The notes: generated by a model from the letters alone, not told the origin. A DNA stretch of 64,000 nt from Alteromonas_F sp964429915 (GCA_964429915.1 CAYSDZ010000005.1:71815-135814); one strand, 5' to 3'; counted from the first letter of the stretch, positions 1 to 8,258 are shown. Made by a program: numbers and translations.

Positions 1-1001
1 CACAACTTTTGAATTTTTTGAATTAGAGTGGGGCATAACACACCGAAGCTAAAGTCGGAAAAAATGACTGCATCAAAACTTGATATTTGTTCTTGAAAAC
101 TTGAGACTAAGCTATCAATTGTGGGGTGTTCGATTGCATGTTTTCTAAAGCTATTTACTCTTAACAGTGTTTTGTTTTTTGCCCTATATCTTAATTTGTG
201 CGTAGTTGGTCTAGTTTTATCCTCTATAATTATGCTTTTAACATCATATTCGTGAAGCTTGCTACGGGCAAACTTTCCGGGTCCGTCATTACCTACTACA
301 CTATAAAAAGTGACATTTGCGCCCAACCTTCTAGCGTGAGCAGACACAATGCCCGCACCACCAAGATATTGAAAAGATTCTAAGGGGCTAACAGCTATTG
401 TCGGGTCTTCTTGAGACATCCCGATAGGCAGGCATTCTTGGTACTCATCGATAATAATATCACCAAATATTGCCACATTTAGGTTCTCGAATTTTTTTAA
501 ATGTGTTCTTAGGGTAGCTTCGCTGATGTTATACCGCTGATGGAATTTTTGTAACTGGACACCAATCTTTGAACTTTCTGCAGCTTGTTGAAGTAGAAGC
601 TCTTTTGTTGAAAATTGTTTTTCACCAGAAGAAAAGAGTACTTTGCCACCAAATTTTGCTGCTATTTCTTGTTCTATATTGCTTAATTGCTCAAACTCTT
701 TTCCTTTAACAATCACTTGTGGTTGCAGTGCGTAAAGGAACTCTTCTAAATCTTCTTCGATAAGAACAACTTCGTCTACAAAAGATAAGGAAGCAAGAGC
801 TGACATTCTTTCTTGGTTAGAAAAATAGGTATTTAAGGAATATTTTTGATCATTCAAGCCTACAACCAGTGTTTCAGCCTGTTCTTTCGCAAACAGTAAA
901 AATCGAATATGTCCTGGGTGTATAATATTAAAATTGCCGGATACGAATGCTATTCGACTATTCAGCTTTCTAATAGAGGTTGCGTGGTCAAGTTTGTCCA
1001 T
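1..1001 (-). CDS. Nucleotidyltransferase / PfkB sugar kinase (3' end outside window)
   Basis: The gene reads leftward from ATG at 999-1001 and runs off the window after about 333 codons with no stop. Residues about 17-125 form a cytidylyltransferase fold with the signature GNFNIIHPGH (the HxGH nucleotide-binding motif). From about residue 185 a PfkB carbohydrate-kinase domain begins (AIFGDIIIDEY, then FQYLGGAGIVSAHARRLGA). The family makes nucleotide-activated sugars such as ADP-heptose, but here the nucleotidyltransferase comes first and the kinase second, the reverse of E. coli HldE. It is the last visible gene of the operon, 24 nt after the LuxC-like gene. The substrate cannot be told; a role in activating a glycan precursor is inferred. 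Confidence 0.85.
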   Translation of the reverse strand, partial: MDKLDHATSIRKLNSRIAFVSGNFNIIHPGHIRFLLFAKEQAETLVVGLNDQKYSLNTYFSNQERMSALASLSFVDEVVLIEEDLEEFLYALQPQVIVKGKEFEQLSNIEQEIAAKFGGKVLFSSGEKQFSTKELLLQQAAESSKIGVQLQKFHQRYNISEATLRTHLKKFENLNVAIFGDIIIDEYQECLPIGMSQEDPTIAVSPLESFQYLGGAGIVSAHARRLGANVTFYSVVGNDGPGKFARSKLHEYDVKSIIIEDKTRPTTHKLRYRAKNKTLLRVNSFRKHAIEHPTIDSLVSSFQEQISSFDAVIFSDFSFGVLCPTLIQKIQKL

Positions 1002-1025
1002 TCATTTGTTTTCTTTGATCATTTT

Positions 1026-2222
1026 TTAAGGGTTGTTTGAGAGTTTGGATAAACAAAAAACCAAATCCACCCCATCCCAAACATGCTCAAATTGTAAACT
1101 TTGTCCTAATTTCACCCAACGCTTAATAGCTTTCTGTTCATCAAGTGTTTTAATTACGTTTTTATCGGCATCGTTTAGCATAACTGTACTAATACCTTGA
1201 AGTTTATCAATAAGCAAAGGTCGAATATCTTGTAATGTTTTTAAAGATAGCTGGATGAGAGCAAAATTTCCGCAATGAATTTCAATGTCCATAGCATTGA
1301 CTTCTTGCATATCCACCACATCGAATACTTTGCTTCGCACGTGGGAATGACTTCTTCCTGTCATCGCTAAGTATTGCAAATAAACCTGTTTATCAATGTG
1401 TTCTGATACAGTTAGCTTAGTCTCCTTCCAAAGCTTTTCTACCGCATCCCAAAACGCTTCTTTACTCGATTCACTGACGCCAGGCAACCACACTACCACT
1501 CTTGGCGAGGCGCAAGCCTGCTGATTAAAGGGGGTTACATCAGTAATAAAGCGCTGAGCAACATGTGAGATTTCATTTTTAGCGATTTCTCCCATTAAAG
1601 CGATAGAAAAACGGTCGGGGAAAAGTAGCTTGTTGCAATGTTTTGGCGCAGGGAGCTGGTTAAAATATTCAACAGTTTGGTCTCCTCCCCAAACCACTAA
1701 GCCCTCTGCGTAAGCGACCAAAAATCGAGAAATAGCCTCGTTACGGGGGTAGCGAAGTAAACAAATTCGTTGCGCAGCGGCGTTTTGTGTTTGCTCAATA
1801 AATTGGGTAAATAGCTCAATCAATAAGTGCGATAAGGCAGATTCTTTGTTACCTAAACGCACAATCACTTTGTTACCTGTTAACACAGCCAAAACGAGAC
1901 TGTAAAAAAATAGCGTGTCGATATTGTTGGGCGCAATTTGCACTACACTGCCAAGTGCTTGGCGTTTTTCACTACGATATTCATTGCGTATTTTGCTCAA
2001 ATTCGCCGTGCGTAGCCAAAAGCCAAGTGCAACTAATGCAGGCTCTTGCTTCGCTTGTGTTGAGTGAAGTAAAACCTGCGAAAAATCAGCAAAAAATTGA
2101 ATGGCTTGTTCGTCCATCAACGCGCAAAGTGGCGCATCGTCATATGCTTGCCTTTGCACTGGCGAGCAAGGGAAAACCCACTTTATTGCTTTAAATGCAG
2201 TGAGTTCAGCTAAACGTATCAC
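1026..2222 (-). CDS. LuxC-like acyl-CoA/acyl-protein reductase
   Basis: 398 aa, similar in layout to the LuxC family, which reduces an enzyme-bound acyl thioester to an aldehyde with NADPH. The aldehyde-dehydrogenase-like core is visible: APNNIDTLFFYSLVLAVLTGN for cofactor binding, and NQQACASPR around residue 235, whose Cys matches the LuxC catalytic cysteine. It overlaps the upstream LuxE-like gene by 17 nt, so the two are probably co-translated. No luciferase (luxAB) genes are present, so this is not a bioluminescence operon. The reductase more likely makes an aldehyde or alcohol group for a surface glycan; that role is inferred from the neighbouring flagellin and sugar-activation genes. 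Confidence 0.8.
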   Translation of the reverse strand: MIRLAELTAFKAIKWVFPCSPVQRQAYDDAPLCALMDEQAIQFFADFSQVLLHSTQAKQEPALVALGFWLRTANLSKIRNEYRSEKRQALGSVVQIAPNNIDTLFFYSLVLAVLTGNKVIVRLGNKESALSHLLIELFTQFIEQTQNAAAQRICLLRYPRNEAISRFLVAYAEGLVVWGGDQTVEYFNQLPAPKHCNKLLFPDRFSIALMGEIAKNEISHVAQRFITDVTPFNQQACASPRVVVWLPGVSESSKEAFWDAVEKLWKETKLTVSEHIDKQVYLQYLAMTGRSHSHVRSKVFDVVDMQEVNAMDIEIHCGNFALIQLSLKTLQDIRPLLIDKLQGISTVMLNDADKNVIKTLDEQKAIKRWVKLGQSLQFEHVWDGVDLVFCLSKLSNNP

Positions 2223-3252
2223 TGCACCCCCTTGCTTCGGCAGAAGTTACTCTCCCGACCACTGAAAAGTATTTTCCTTTGCGGCCACATTCGCAATCAT
2301 CTATGCCCTTAAGCACAGCTAAATCTTCGGTCAAAATATTATGACCGGGATAGCTAGTGGGCAAGAGCGAGCGAGTTTGAATTAGGCCTTGTTGATCCAA
2401 CTCACAGGGTTGCAGTGAGTACGGCTCTAGAATATCAATGTCGGCCCAAACAGGCACATGTAAATGACCTGCTTCGCATTCAACATAAATAGTGCCTGTT
2501 TGTTCGGCCATGCCATAAAAATTATGTATTCTGCGCGTGCCAAATAAAGAGAGAATGTGTGACTTTAACGAGGTATTGTCTATCGCTTCATCTTGCATTT
2601 TTTTCCAACCACCGCTGTGCAAGACAATGAGGTTGGGATTTGAAAAACGGATGTTATTTTTAAGTAACGGTCTTAATAATTTTGACCACAGAATAAAAGT
2701 GAAACCAAATAATAAGATGGGTCCTTGGTGTTCTTCAAAAAAAGCATGCAATAAGTCTATATTTAACTCAAATTCTTCATCTAATGCGAATGCTCGTTGT
2801 CGTCCGAAAAACGATAAACCTTGAATGCCAGCAGCGCGTGCACCAAACGACGCCCCAGTGCTTAAAATGGTAGGGCTGTCTGCGACTAAATAAGGCAAAC
2901 GCTGTTTGCCAATCCATTGCCCAAGAATTTTAGTGAGTACTTTAGACTGTAATGCGCTTGTGTGTCGGTCTAGGGAAATTTGCGACACTGCGCTGCCACT
3001 GGTGCCGGACGACGTCACCGTTTTAAACACATCATTGTGCGCAATCGAGCGTAGCGATTGCAGTTTGAACTGCCTTGCCCATAACGGTTTATGTTCACCT
3101 TTGTTTGCATCAACCCAATGCTTATAGGGTAAACAATGTTGATACTGCCATTGGTTTAAAGCCTTAAAGGCAGGTTCGAAGTGAGTGGCTTTTTCCTTCT
3201 CTGTCCACCCATAGCAAGGCCATTGGATAATATCATCCCAATTTAGCACCAT
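2206..3252 (-). CDS. LuxE-like acyl-protein synthetase / acyltransferase
   Basis: 348 aa of the LuxE family (ANL superfamily). These enzymes activate or accept a carboxylic acid and pass the acyl group to LuxC. Visible motifs are TVTSSGTSGSAVSQI near residue 80 (phosphate-binding loop) and HNFYGMAEQTGTIYVECEAG near residue 240 (YGxxE-type motif A5), with a C-terminal Cys-containing segment DDCECGRKGKYF. It overlaps the adenylating enzyme upstream by 10 nt and the LuxC-like gene downstream by 17 nt. Paired LuxC/LuxE genes without luxAB occur in flagellar or polysaccharide clusters of marine gammaproteobacteria; the acyl substrate here is unknown. Confidence 0.78.
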   Translation of the reverse strand: MVLNWDDIIQWPCYGWTEKEKATHFEPAFKALNQWQYQHCLPYKHWVDANKGEHKPLWARQFKLQSLRSIAHNDVFKTVTSSGTSGSAVSQISLDRHTSALQSKVLTKILGQWIGKQRLPYLVADSPTILSTGASFGARAAGIQGLSFFGRQRAFALDEEFELNIDLLHAFFEEHQGPILLFGFTFILWSKLLRPLLKNNIRFSNPNLIVLHSGGWKKMQDEAIDNTSLKSHILSLFGTRRIHNFYGMAEQTGTIYVECEAGHLHVPVWADIDILEPYSLQPCELDQQGLIQTRSLLPTSYPGHNILTEDLAVLKGIDDCECGRKGKYFSVVGRVTSAEARGCSDTFS

Positions 3253-4607
3253 TCCGCTAGCCTCTTATAGTCTGTTTTGCCATTGGTGTTTACAGGAATA
3301 TGACTTATGCAGCGCAACGTTATGAATCGAGCGTGAATAACCAAGATATTCGCTATATTCTGAGTCAGCTCTCGTTTTTTTCCATCGTCTAGGGGGGTGT
3401 CTCGTTCAAGCACGCAAATGAGATTGTTATCTTCCCCAAGCGCTTTCGTATTAGGATAAACGGTAGCTAACAGGCACTCCACCTCGTCCAATTGTGTGCG
3501 TTCACCATTGATTTTGATGATGCGTTTTATTCTACCGGTAACAAACACATCACCTTCTTTATCTTGATATCCGATATCGCCTGTTGCTAGCGCGGTTATT
3601 TTACTGAAATCTGCCAAGTCACCAAGCGATTCGGCGTAGCCCAACATAATGTTGTCACCCTGAATACAAAGTTCACCCTCGATGCCATGGCGAGCAATTA
3701 CCTTACCGTTTTTATCCGTCAAAAAAAGCGTGCAACCGGGAATGCCTTGGCCAATTGACTCCGGTTTTTGTGATAGTTTTTCTGGTGGTAAGTACGCTAT
3801 ACGAGCCGTCGCTTCGGTTTGCCCATACATGGTATAAAACAGTCGATTATTTTGAATGCAATGCGAATGTATCTCGCTTTTTATTACTACATCTAAACGC
3901 CCGCCTGCTTGAGCAAGGTAGCGCATAGAAGGCGGTAATTTATTCAAACCGTTGATACGTCGTAATGTTTCAAAGACAAACGGCACGCCGTACAGGGCGT
4001 TTATATTGTACATATTAACGGCTTGCCAAAAGTCCGGCGCAATCACGCTAAGTTTATTGAAAACAATGCACGCTTTTTTTGCTAAGTGGGTATTGATAAT
4101 CGACAAACCAAAGCTGTATGAAAAGGGTAGGGTAGTGATCACCTTATCATTTTCACGAATAGGTAAAAATGCACAGATACTTTGAGTATTTGCCGCCAAT
4201 GCCCTATAGCTCAAACAAACAAACTTAACTGAGCCTGTAGAGCCCGACGTGGTAAGCATTACCGCAAGCTCTTTGTCTAGTCGCAACTTAGAAGCATGGT
4301 TCACTACGATGGTTTCGTTTTGGAGGGTGAGGTTCGGCTGATAGTTTTCAAGTACTGCTTCAAGGGTGCGCACTGGCGAAGAATACTCCAACAAAATAGC
4401 GCAATGGCCGCTTTTTAAACAAGCCAGATAATTTACTAGCGTGTTGAAGGTATTGTCTGCCATTATTAAACACAAACTGCGTTCATTGGGTAATGCCGAA
4501 ACACGCTTATCGACTGCTTGGTGCAGCGCAGAATAGGTTATATGCTCACCGCTCTCTGAAACACAGGCTAATGATTCACTTTCAGCCGAACATTCCCAAA
4601 ATTTCAC
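3243..4607 (-). CDS. AMP-dependent acyl (or amino acid) synthetase
   Basis: 454 aa ANL-superfamily adenylating enzyme. Motifs in order are LTTSGSTGSVKFV (A3 loop, near residue 118), FYTMYGQTEATARI (A5, near residue 258), ATGDIGYQD (A7) and GRIKRIIKINGERTQLDEVE (A8 hinge). The closing C-terminal domain ends in GKTDYKRL, supplying the expected catalytic Lys. It would convert a carboxylic acid to the acyl-adenylate and load it on a phosphopantetheine thiol; the ACP gene ending one base before or at its start codon is the obvious partner. The first codons overlap the ACP stop at 4607. Whether the acid is fatty, hydroxy or amino cannot be decided by eye. Confidence 0.85.
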   Translation of the reverse strand: MKFWECSAESESLACVSESGEHITYSALHQAVDKRVSALPNERSLCLIMADNTFNTLVNYLACLKSGHCAILLEYSSPVRTLEAVLENYQPNLTLQNETIVVNHASKLRLDKELAVMLTTSGSTGSVKFVCLSYRALAANTQSICAFLPIRENDKVITTLPFSYSFGLSIINTHLAKKACIVFNKLSVIAPDFWQAVNMYNINALYGVPFVFETLRRINGLNKLPPSMRYLAQAGGRLDVVIKSEIHSHCIQNNRLFYTMYGQTEATARIAYLPPEKLSQKPESIGQGIPGCTLFLTDKNGKVIARHGIEGELCIQGDNIMLGYAESLGDLADFSKITALATGDIGYQDKEGDVFVTGRIKRIIKINGERTQLDEVECLLATVYPNTKALGEDNNLICVLERDTPLDDGKKRELTQNIANILVIHARFITLRCISHIPVNTNGKTDYKRLAEWC

Positions 4608-4843
4608 TAAAACTCAACACCGTGACGTCCGAGAATTCGCTTGGCTTTTGCAAATGAACTCATGTCAATAATATCGTCAGGCTCTAACATAATATCGAAC
4701 GCGGCTTCTAAATCGGTGATCAAAATCATGTGAGCAGTAGAATCCCAATTGGGATGCTCGGAATAGGCTAAAGTGTCGTTTATTTCTGAATACGCTATAT
4801 TCAGAGAATCACTGAAAACCTGATTGAGTGTTGAAAGAGACAT
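4607..4843 (-). CDS. Acyl carrier protein
   Basis: 78 aa from the ATG at 4841-4843, which has the SD-like AGGTAAGC just upstream; a TTG at 4858 would add five residues but overlaps the previous gene. The phosphopantetheine site is recognisable as HPNWDSTAHM with Ser35 (DS motif), followed by the acidic helix ITDLEAAFDI and a short third helix. It would carry the acyl group made by the adenylating enzyme downstream and present it to the LuxE/LuxC-like pair or the acetyltransferase upstream. It lies four bases after the GNAT gene stop, so it is in the same transcript. Confidence 0.85.
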   Translation of the reverse strand: MSLSTLNQVFSDSLNIAYSEINDTLAYSEHPNWDSTAHMILITDLEAAFDIMLEPDDIIDMSSFAKAKRILGRHGVEF

Positions 4844-4847
4844 AAGC

Positions 4848-5381
4848 TTACCTGTCAAAAAAGCGATAGTATTTTAGTTTGTAGTGATTAAAGTTATCGG
4901 CAGATACCTGCATTTTTATATGTTCTGATGTTTCTTCGATTATTTTATACCCTTGATTAAGGTTAAACCGCAGAGCCGCTTTATTGTGCGGTAAAACAGT
5001 AGCATCTATTTTTTTTAAACCGAGGTGTTCAAAACCAAATTCAAGCAACATGAGTGACGGTAAAAATGCGTAAGCACTTCCCTTTACTTCCTCGTCACAC
5101 AAATATAACCCAGCCTCACCCGCATTCTTTCCGGATAGTTTTATATTGGCGACCCCAATGTCGCTATTCTTGTACGAAATAATAAAGTGGAATTCAGTTT
5201 CGGAACCACATATCCGCTTGAGCCAAGCTTGGTGTTCTTGAGCCTTGATAATAGAAGTGTTCAACATGTTTTGTCGAACACTTTCATCGTTTCGCCAAGT
5301 TAGCACTTGCGCTAAGTGGTTCGATGTTAAAGGCGATAGCTGCATGCCAAATTTTTGCAGGTGGTAAGAATTTTGTTTCAT
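4848..5381 (-). CDS. GNAT acetyltransferase, PseH-like
   Basis: 177 aa GNAT-family N-acyltransferase. LSPLTSNHLAQVLTWRNDE starts a typical RimI/PseH-type fold, and the acetyl-CoA binding region is the strand-helix around ATVLPHNKAALRFNLNQGYK. PseH acetylates a UDP-amino sugar during pseudaminic acid synthesis for flagellin glycosylation. The domain arrangement (xxLTWRNDExVRxxM near the N-terminus) resembles that group, but amino-sugar specificity is inferred. It is the first gene of the minus-strand operon and diverges from the flagellin gene, leaving 300 nt for both promoters. Confidence 0.75.
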   Translation of the reverse strand: MKQNSYHLQKFGMQLSPLTSNHLAQVLTWRNDESVRQNMLNTSIIKAQEHQAWLKRICGSETEFHFIISYKNSDIGVANIKLSGKNAGEAGLYLCDEEVKGSAYAFLPSLMLLEFGFEHLGLKKIDATVLPHNKAALRFNLNQGYKIIEETSEHIKMQVSADNFNHYKLKYYRFFDR

Positions 5382-5525
5382 TCCAGTGATGTTTATTATG
5401 TCATTCTGCGTTATTTATACGTACTATCGATTTAAAATTCATAGTTTATTAAGCCTACACCAAAGTAAAATAAAAGTATCCGCTTACTCTTGTTAAATCA
5501 TAAAAAAGAGTGGAAAAACAGGATC

Positions 5526-5553
5526 TAAAGTTGTCTGTAAAACTAGCTTATTA
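5526..5553 (+). promoter_or_regulatory. Possible sigma-28 (FliA) promoter for flagellin
   Basis: TAAAGTTG followed after 12 bases by GCTTATTA resembles the FliA pattern TAAAGTTT-N11-GCCGATAA, but the spacer is one base long and the -10 half is only 5/8. It sits about 130 nt before the flagellin start. The rest of the 300-nt divergent region (5382-5681) is AT-rich with no other clear element that I can name. Confidence 0.25.
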
Positions 5554-5681
5554 CTGACTTTGTCACTTGTTTTTCATTTTACTTGTGATTTGGGTATGAA
5601 AATAAATACGCAATTATATTGCTCAAACTTTGAGCGTTCATGGTCGGCAGTATATACTTGACCTTGAGAGAGAGGTGGACT

Positions 5682-6479
5682 ATGTCATCAATTAATTCAG
5701 TAAGTAATTCTTCAATCTTGCAGCAAATACAGCAGCAACAGGAAGAACGATTAGAAGCGTTGTCGTCAGGGCGCAGAATTAACGAAGCGTCTGATGGTGC
5801 CGCTGCACAACAGATCATCGACCGTTTAACCACTGAAGTAGAGGGGAACCGGCAGGCGATATCGAATGCCTTTGACGGAATCTCATTAGCGCAAGTGGCT
5901 GAGGGTGGGTTGTCGGGCATTAATGACGATGTGAATCGTATTCGCGAATTGACCATTCAATCTGGAAACGGCATCTTGTCCGATGCGGATAGAAGCGCCA
6001 TTCAGAGTGAAATTTCTGCATTACAAGACAATATTTCGCAAACCGTTGAACAAACCACGTTTGCAGGACAACCTTTGTTGAGTGAGCAGGGCGATATAAG
6101 TTTCCAAGTCAGCTCAACCGCAGGCAGTCAAATCGACGTGAGCACCCAAGATTTTAATTCAGAGCTCGATGCGGTATTGAATATTGACGTAACTCAACAA
6201 TCGACAGAAGATGCCTTAGCCGCTGCTGATGCTGCCATTGAAACAGTGGGTGCAGCGCGTGGTGAATTAGGTGCAGTACAGAATCGCTTTCAAAGCGCGG
6301 CAAGTAATTTATCACAAGCCGACGTTAATGCTTCAGCAGCACGAAGTCGTATAGCTGATACCGATTTTGCACAAGCTACATCCGAATCAGCATCGGCTGG
6401 TGTTTTAGGTCAGGCTGCGGTCGCACTTCAGGCGCAGGCAAATCAGCAACAAGGGCAAGTATTAACTCTTTTAAATTAA
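5682..6479 (+). CDS. Short, divergent flagellin
   Basis: 265 aa from ATG 5682, chosen because GAGAGGTGG lies just upstream; an in-frame ATG at 5640 lacks a ribosome site. Flagellin D0/D1 halves are clear: LEALSSGRRINEASDGAA and GISLAQVAEGGLSGINDDV then NRIRELTIQSGNG at the N side, and SRIADTDFAQATSES with AVALQAQANQQQGQVLTLLN at the C side. There is almost no variable D2/D3 insert, and the N-terminus is shorter and different from the usual MAxxINTN start. The RIRELTIQ segment corresponds to the conserved D1 region. It sits between a glycan-type operon and flrA, without flaG, fliD or fliS nearby, so it may be an accessory or minor filament protein. Confidence 0.88.
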   Translation: MSSINSVSNSSILQQIQQQQEERLEALSSGRRINEASDGAAAQQIIDRLTTEVEGNRQAISNAFDGISLAQVAEGGLSGINDDVNRIRELTIQSGNGILSDADRSAIQSEISALQDNISQTVEQTTFAGQPLLSEQGDISFQVSSTAGSQIDVSTQDFNSELDAVLNIDVTQQSTEDALAAADAAIETVGAARGELGAVQNRFQSAASNLSQADVNASAARSRIADTDFAQATSESASAGVLGQAAVALQAQANQQQGQVLTLLN

Positions 6480-6490
6480 TAAATAATTGT

Positions 6491-6550
6491 TATACCCGTT
6501 CCTCCTCAATATAGCTCTGAAACGAGCATGTTGAGGTGGAACGGGTATAT
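6491..6550 (+). repeat. 60-bp palindromic repeat, short form
   Basis: TATACCCGTTCCTCCTCAA at the left end is the inverted partner of TTGAGGTGGAACGGGTATA at the right end. The same ends bound the 266-bp element at 57641-57906, and the right 35 bases here match its left end in reverse orientation. It therefore looks like an internally deleted copy of one repeat family. Confidence 0.8.
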
Positions 6551-6556
6551 ATGAAG

Positions 6557-6585
6557 AAAAAAGCAGCAATCGCTGCTTTTTTTAT
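6557..6585 (+). terminator. Rho-independent terminator of flagellin
   Basis: Stem AAAGCAGC / GCTGCTTT with an AATC loop is followed by a run of T. It lies about 80 nt after the flagellin stop and just past the palindromic repeat, separating flagellin from flrA. Confidence 0.8.
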
Positions 6586-6709
6586 GTCTCAAATTGCCAT
6601 AGTCAGTTGCGCTTATTGAACTAGGATATACAATCAATAGAGAAAAGTTGAAAAATAAGAAAAATGTTCTAAAACATTAAAACATGCAGTTAGGGGAATT
6701 TGGAGTTCG

Positions 6710-8176
6710 ATGAAGGGTATTCTACTTGTTTGTGATAACCGCTCATTCAAACAAGAACTCAGCACAATATTATCTTTTATTGGGGAAACGTTTAGTACGT
6801 GTTCTCAAGAAGAGTTTTTGGCGACGGCGTCTAACAGTGATTTATGCACTGTTTTGTTTGATAGCGTTTTATTTGATGCACTCTTACCGACGATAATGAG
6901 CCGTCCAAGTTTGGCTTGTGTTTCTATTGGCTCCATGGAACCTAACGACGCACATCCTAAAAACGTCGTCTGTACTTTGGTGAAGCCAGTGACCTACCCG
7001 TCACTGACACAAGCCCTCCACCGCTGCCAAGAGTATGCTAAACAGCATCCCTGTAAACCCTCAAATCCCGTGCCTACCATGGCACTGTTTCGTAGTCTAG
7101 TTGGTAAAAGCCAACAAATTCGGCATGTGCGGCATCTTGTAGAGCAAGTTGCACCTACCGATGCCAGCGTAATTATTTTGGGCGAGTCGGGTACGGGTAA
7201 AGAAGTGGTTGCTCGTAACGTGCACTACCTTTCAAAGCGTAAAACGGGGCCTTTTATTCCGGTTAATTGTGGCGCCATTCCCCCTGAATTGTTAGAAAGT
7301 GAATTGTTTGGGCATGAAAAAGGCGCGTTTACTGGCGCGACTTGTGTGCGTAAAGGGCGCTTCGAGCTAGCAGAGGGGGGCACGTTATTCTTAGACGAAA
7401 TTGGCGATATGCCATTGCAAATGCAGGTGAAGCTACTACGTGTTTTGCAAGAGCGCTCTTACGAACGAGTGGGGGGCAACAAAACGATAGCCTGCAATGT
7501 TCGAATTATTGCTGCGACTCACCGTAATTTAGAAAAAATGATAGAAGAGGAAACCTTTAGAGAAGACCTTTTTTATCGATTAAATGTCTTCCCTATATTA
7601 AGTCCCGCACTGAAAGACAGAAAAGACGACATACCTTTGTTACTTCAAGAGCTCATGAGTCGGTTGACGAAGGATGGCGCGCCAGGTTTACGTTTTACAG
7701 AACAAGCCTTGGAGTCACTCACATCACATTCTTGGCCGGGAAATGTAAGAGAATTATCTAACTTGATAGAACGTCTTACCATTTTAAATCCCGGTCAAAT
7801 TATTGATGTGTCAGATTTACCAGAAAAGTACCAACATGGCGATTTCTCTCAGTATGAACCTGAATATCCAGAAGCTGTGCTTGAACGAGATGCGTTTAAT
7901 GCGATATTTGCCGAATCTGCTAAAAGAGAAGAGGAAGACGAAACTGAAACAGAATTAATCAGTGCGGATAAACTGGGCTTTAATGTGCCTAGTGAATTGC
8001 CTGATGAGGGTGTTAATTTAAAAGAATATTTGTCTGACCTAGAGACCAGTATGATATCCCAAGCACTTGAACAAACCGATTGGGTCGTTGCCCGAGCAGC
8101 TGACAAACTAGGTATGCGCAGAACCACCTTGGTTGAAAAAATGCGTAAGTACAACATTTCAAAAGAAACGGTCTAG
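6710..8176 (+). CDS. flrA: FlrA/FleQ, sigma-54 master flagellar regulator
   Basis: 488 aa enhancer-binding protein at the top of polar flagellar control. Residues 1-110 form a FleQ-type receiver-like domain without a convincing phospho-acceptor. The AAA+ domain starts near 130 with Walker A GESGTGKE, the sigma-54 contact loop GAFTGA and FLDEIGDMP. A Fis-type helix-turn-helix lies at the C-terminus (AADKLGMRRTTLVEKMRKY). The LFRS motif at residues 126-129, used by FleQ to bind c-di-GMP, is present. It has its own leader after the flagellin terminator with GGAG before the ATG. It is expected to activate the sigma-54 promoters found before flrB, fliE and flhA. Confidence 0.93.
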   Translation: MKGILLVCDNRSFKQELSTILSFIGETFSTCSQEEFLATASNSDLCTVLFDSVLFDALLPTIMSRPSLACVSIGSMEPNDAHPKNVVCTLVKPVTYPSLTQALHRCQEYAKQHPCKPSNPVPTMALFRSLVGKSQQIRHVRHLVEQVAPTDASVIILGESGTGKEVVARNVHYLSKRKTGPFIPVNCGAIPPELLESELFGHEKGAFTGATCVRKGRFELAEGGTLFLDEIGDMPLQMQVKLLRVLQERSYERVGGNKTIACNVRIIAATHRNLEKMIEEETFREDLFYRLNVFPILSPALKDRKDDIPLLLQELMSRLTKDGAPGLRFTEQALESLTSHSWPGNVRELSNLIERLTILNPGQIIDVSDLPEKYQHGDFSQYEPEYPEAVLERDAFNAIFAESAKREEEDETETELISADKLGFNVPSELPDEGVNLKEYLSDLETSMISQALEQTDWVVARAADKLGMRRTTLVEKMRKYNISKETV

Positions 8177-8209
8177 CGCCAAGAAATTGGCGAAATAAAC
8201 GCTAAAAAC

Positions 8210-8226
8210 TGGCACACCTTCTGCAA
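8210..8226 (+). promoter_or_regulatory. Sigma-54 promoter of flrBC
   Basis: TGGCACACCTTCTGCAA has GG and GC separated by exactly 10 bases and matches the TGGCAC -24 half perfectly. It lies 33 nt before the flrB start and just after flrA, as expected for an FlrA-dependent class II promoter. Confidence 0.85.
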
Positions 8227-8258
8227 ATCCTTACAAAAGCTGTTTGTGAGGAAGTATT

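Noticed and set aside
198..383. Plus-strand open stretch of 61 codons
   Set aside because: It lies wholly in the minus-strand nucleotidyltransferase/PfkB gene, which has clear domain motifs.
1026..4607. LuxC/LuxE-like genes as part of a lux operon
   Set aside because: No luciferase or lux regulatory genes are present, and the neighbours are sugar and acyl-carrier genes.
5579..5956. Minus-strand open stretch of 125 codons
   Set aside because: It is the reverse of the flagellin coding start and has no family likeness.
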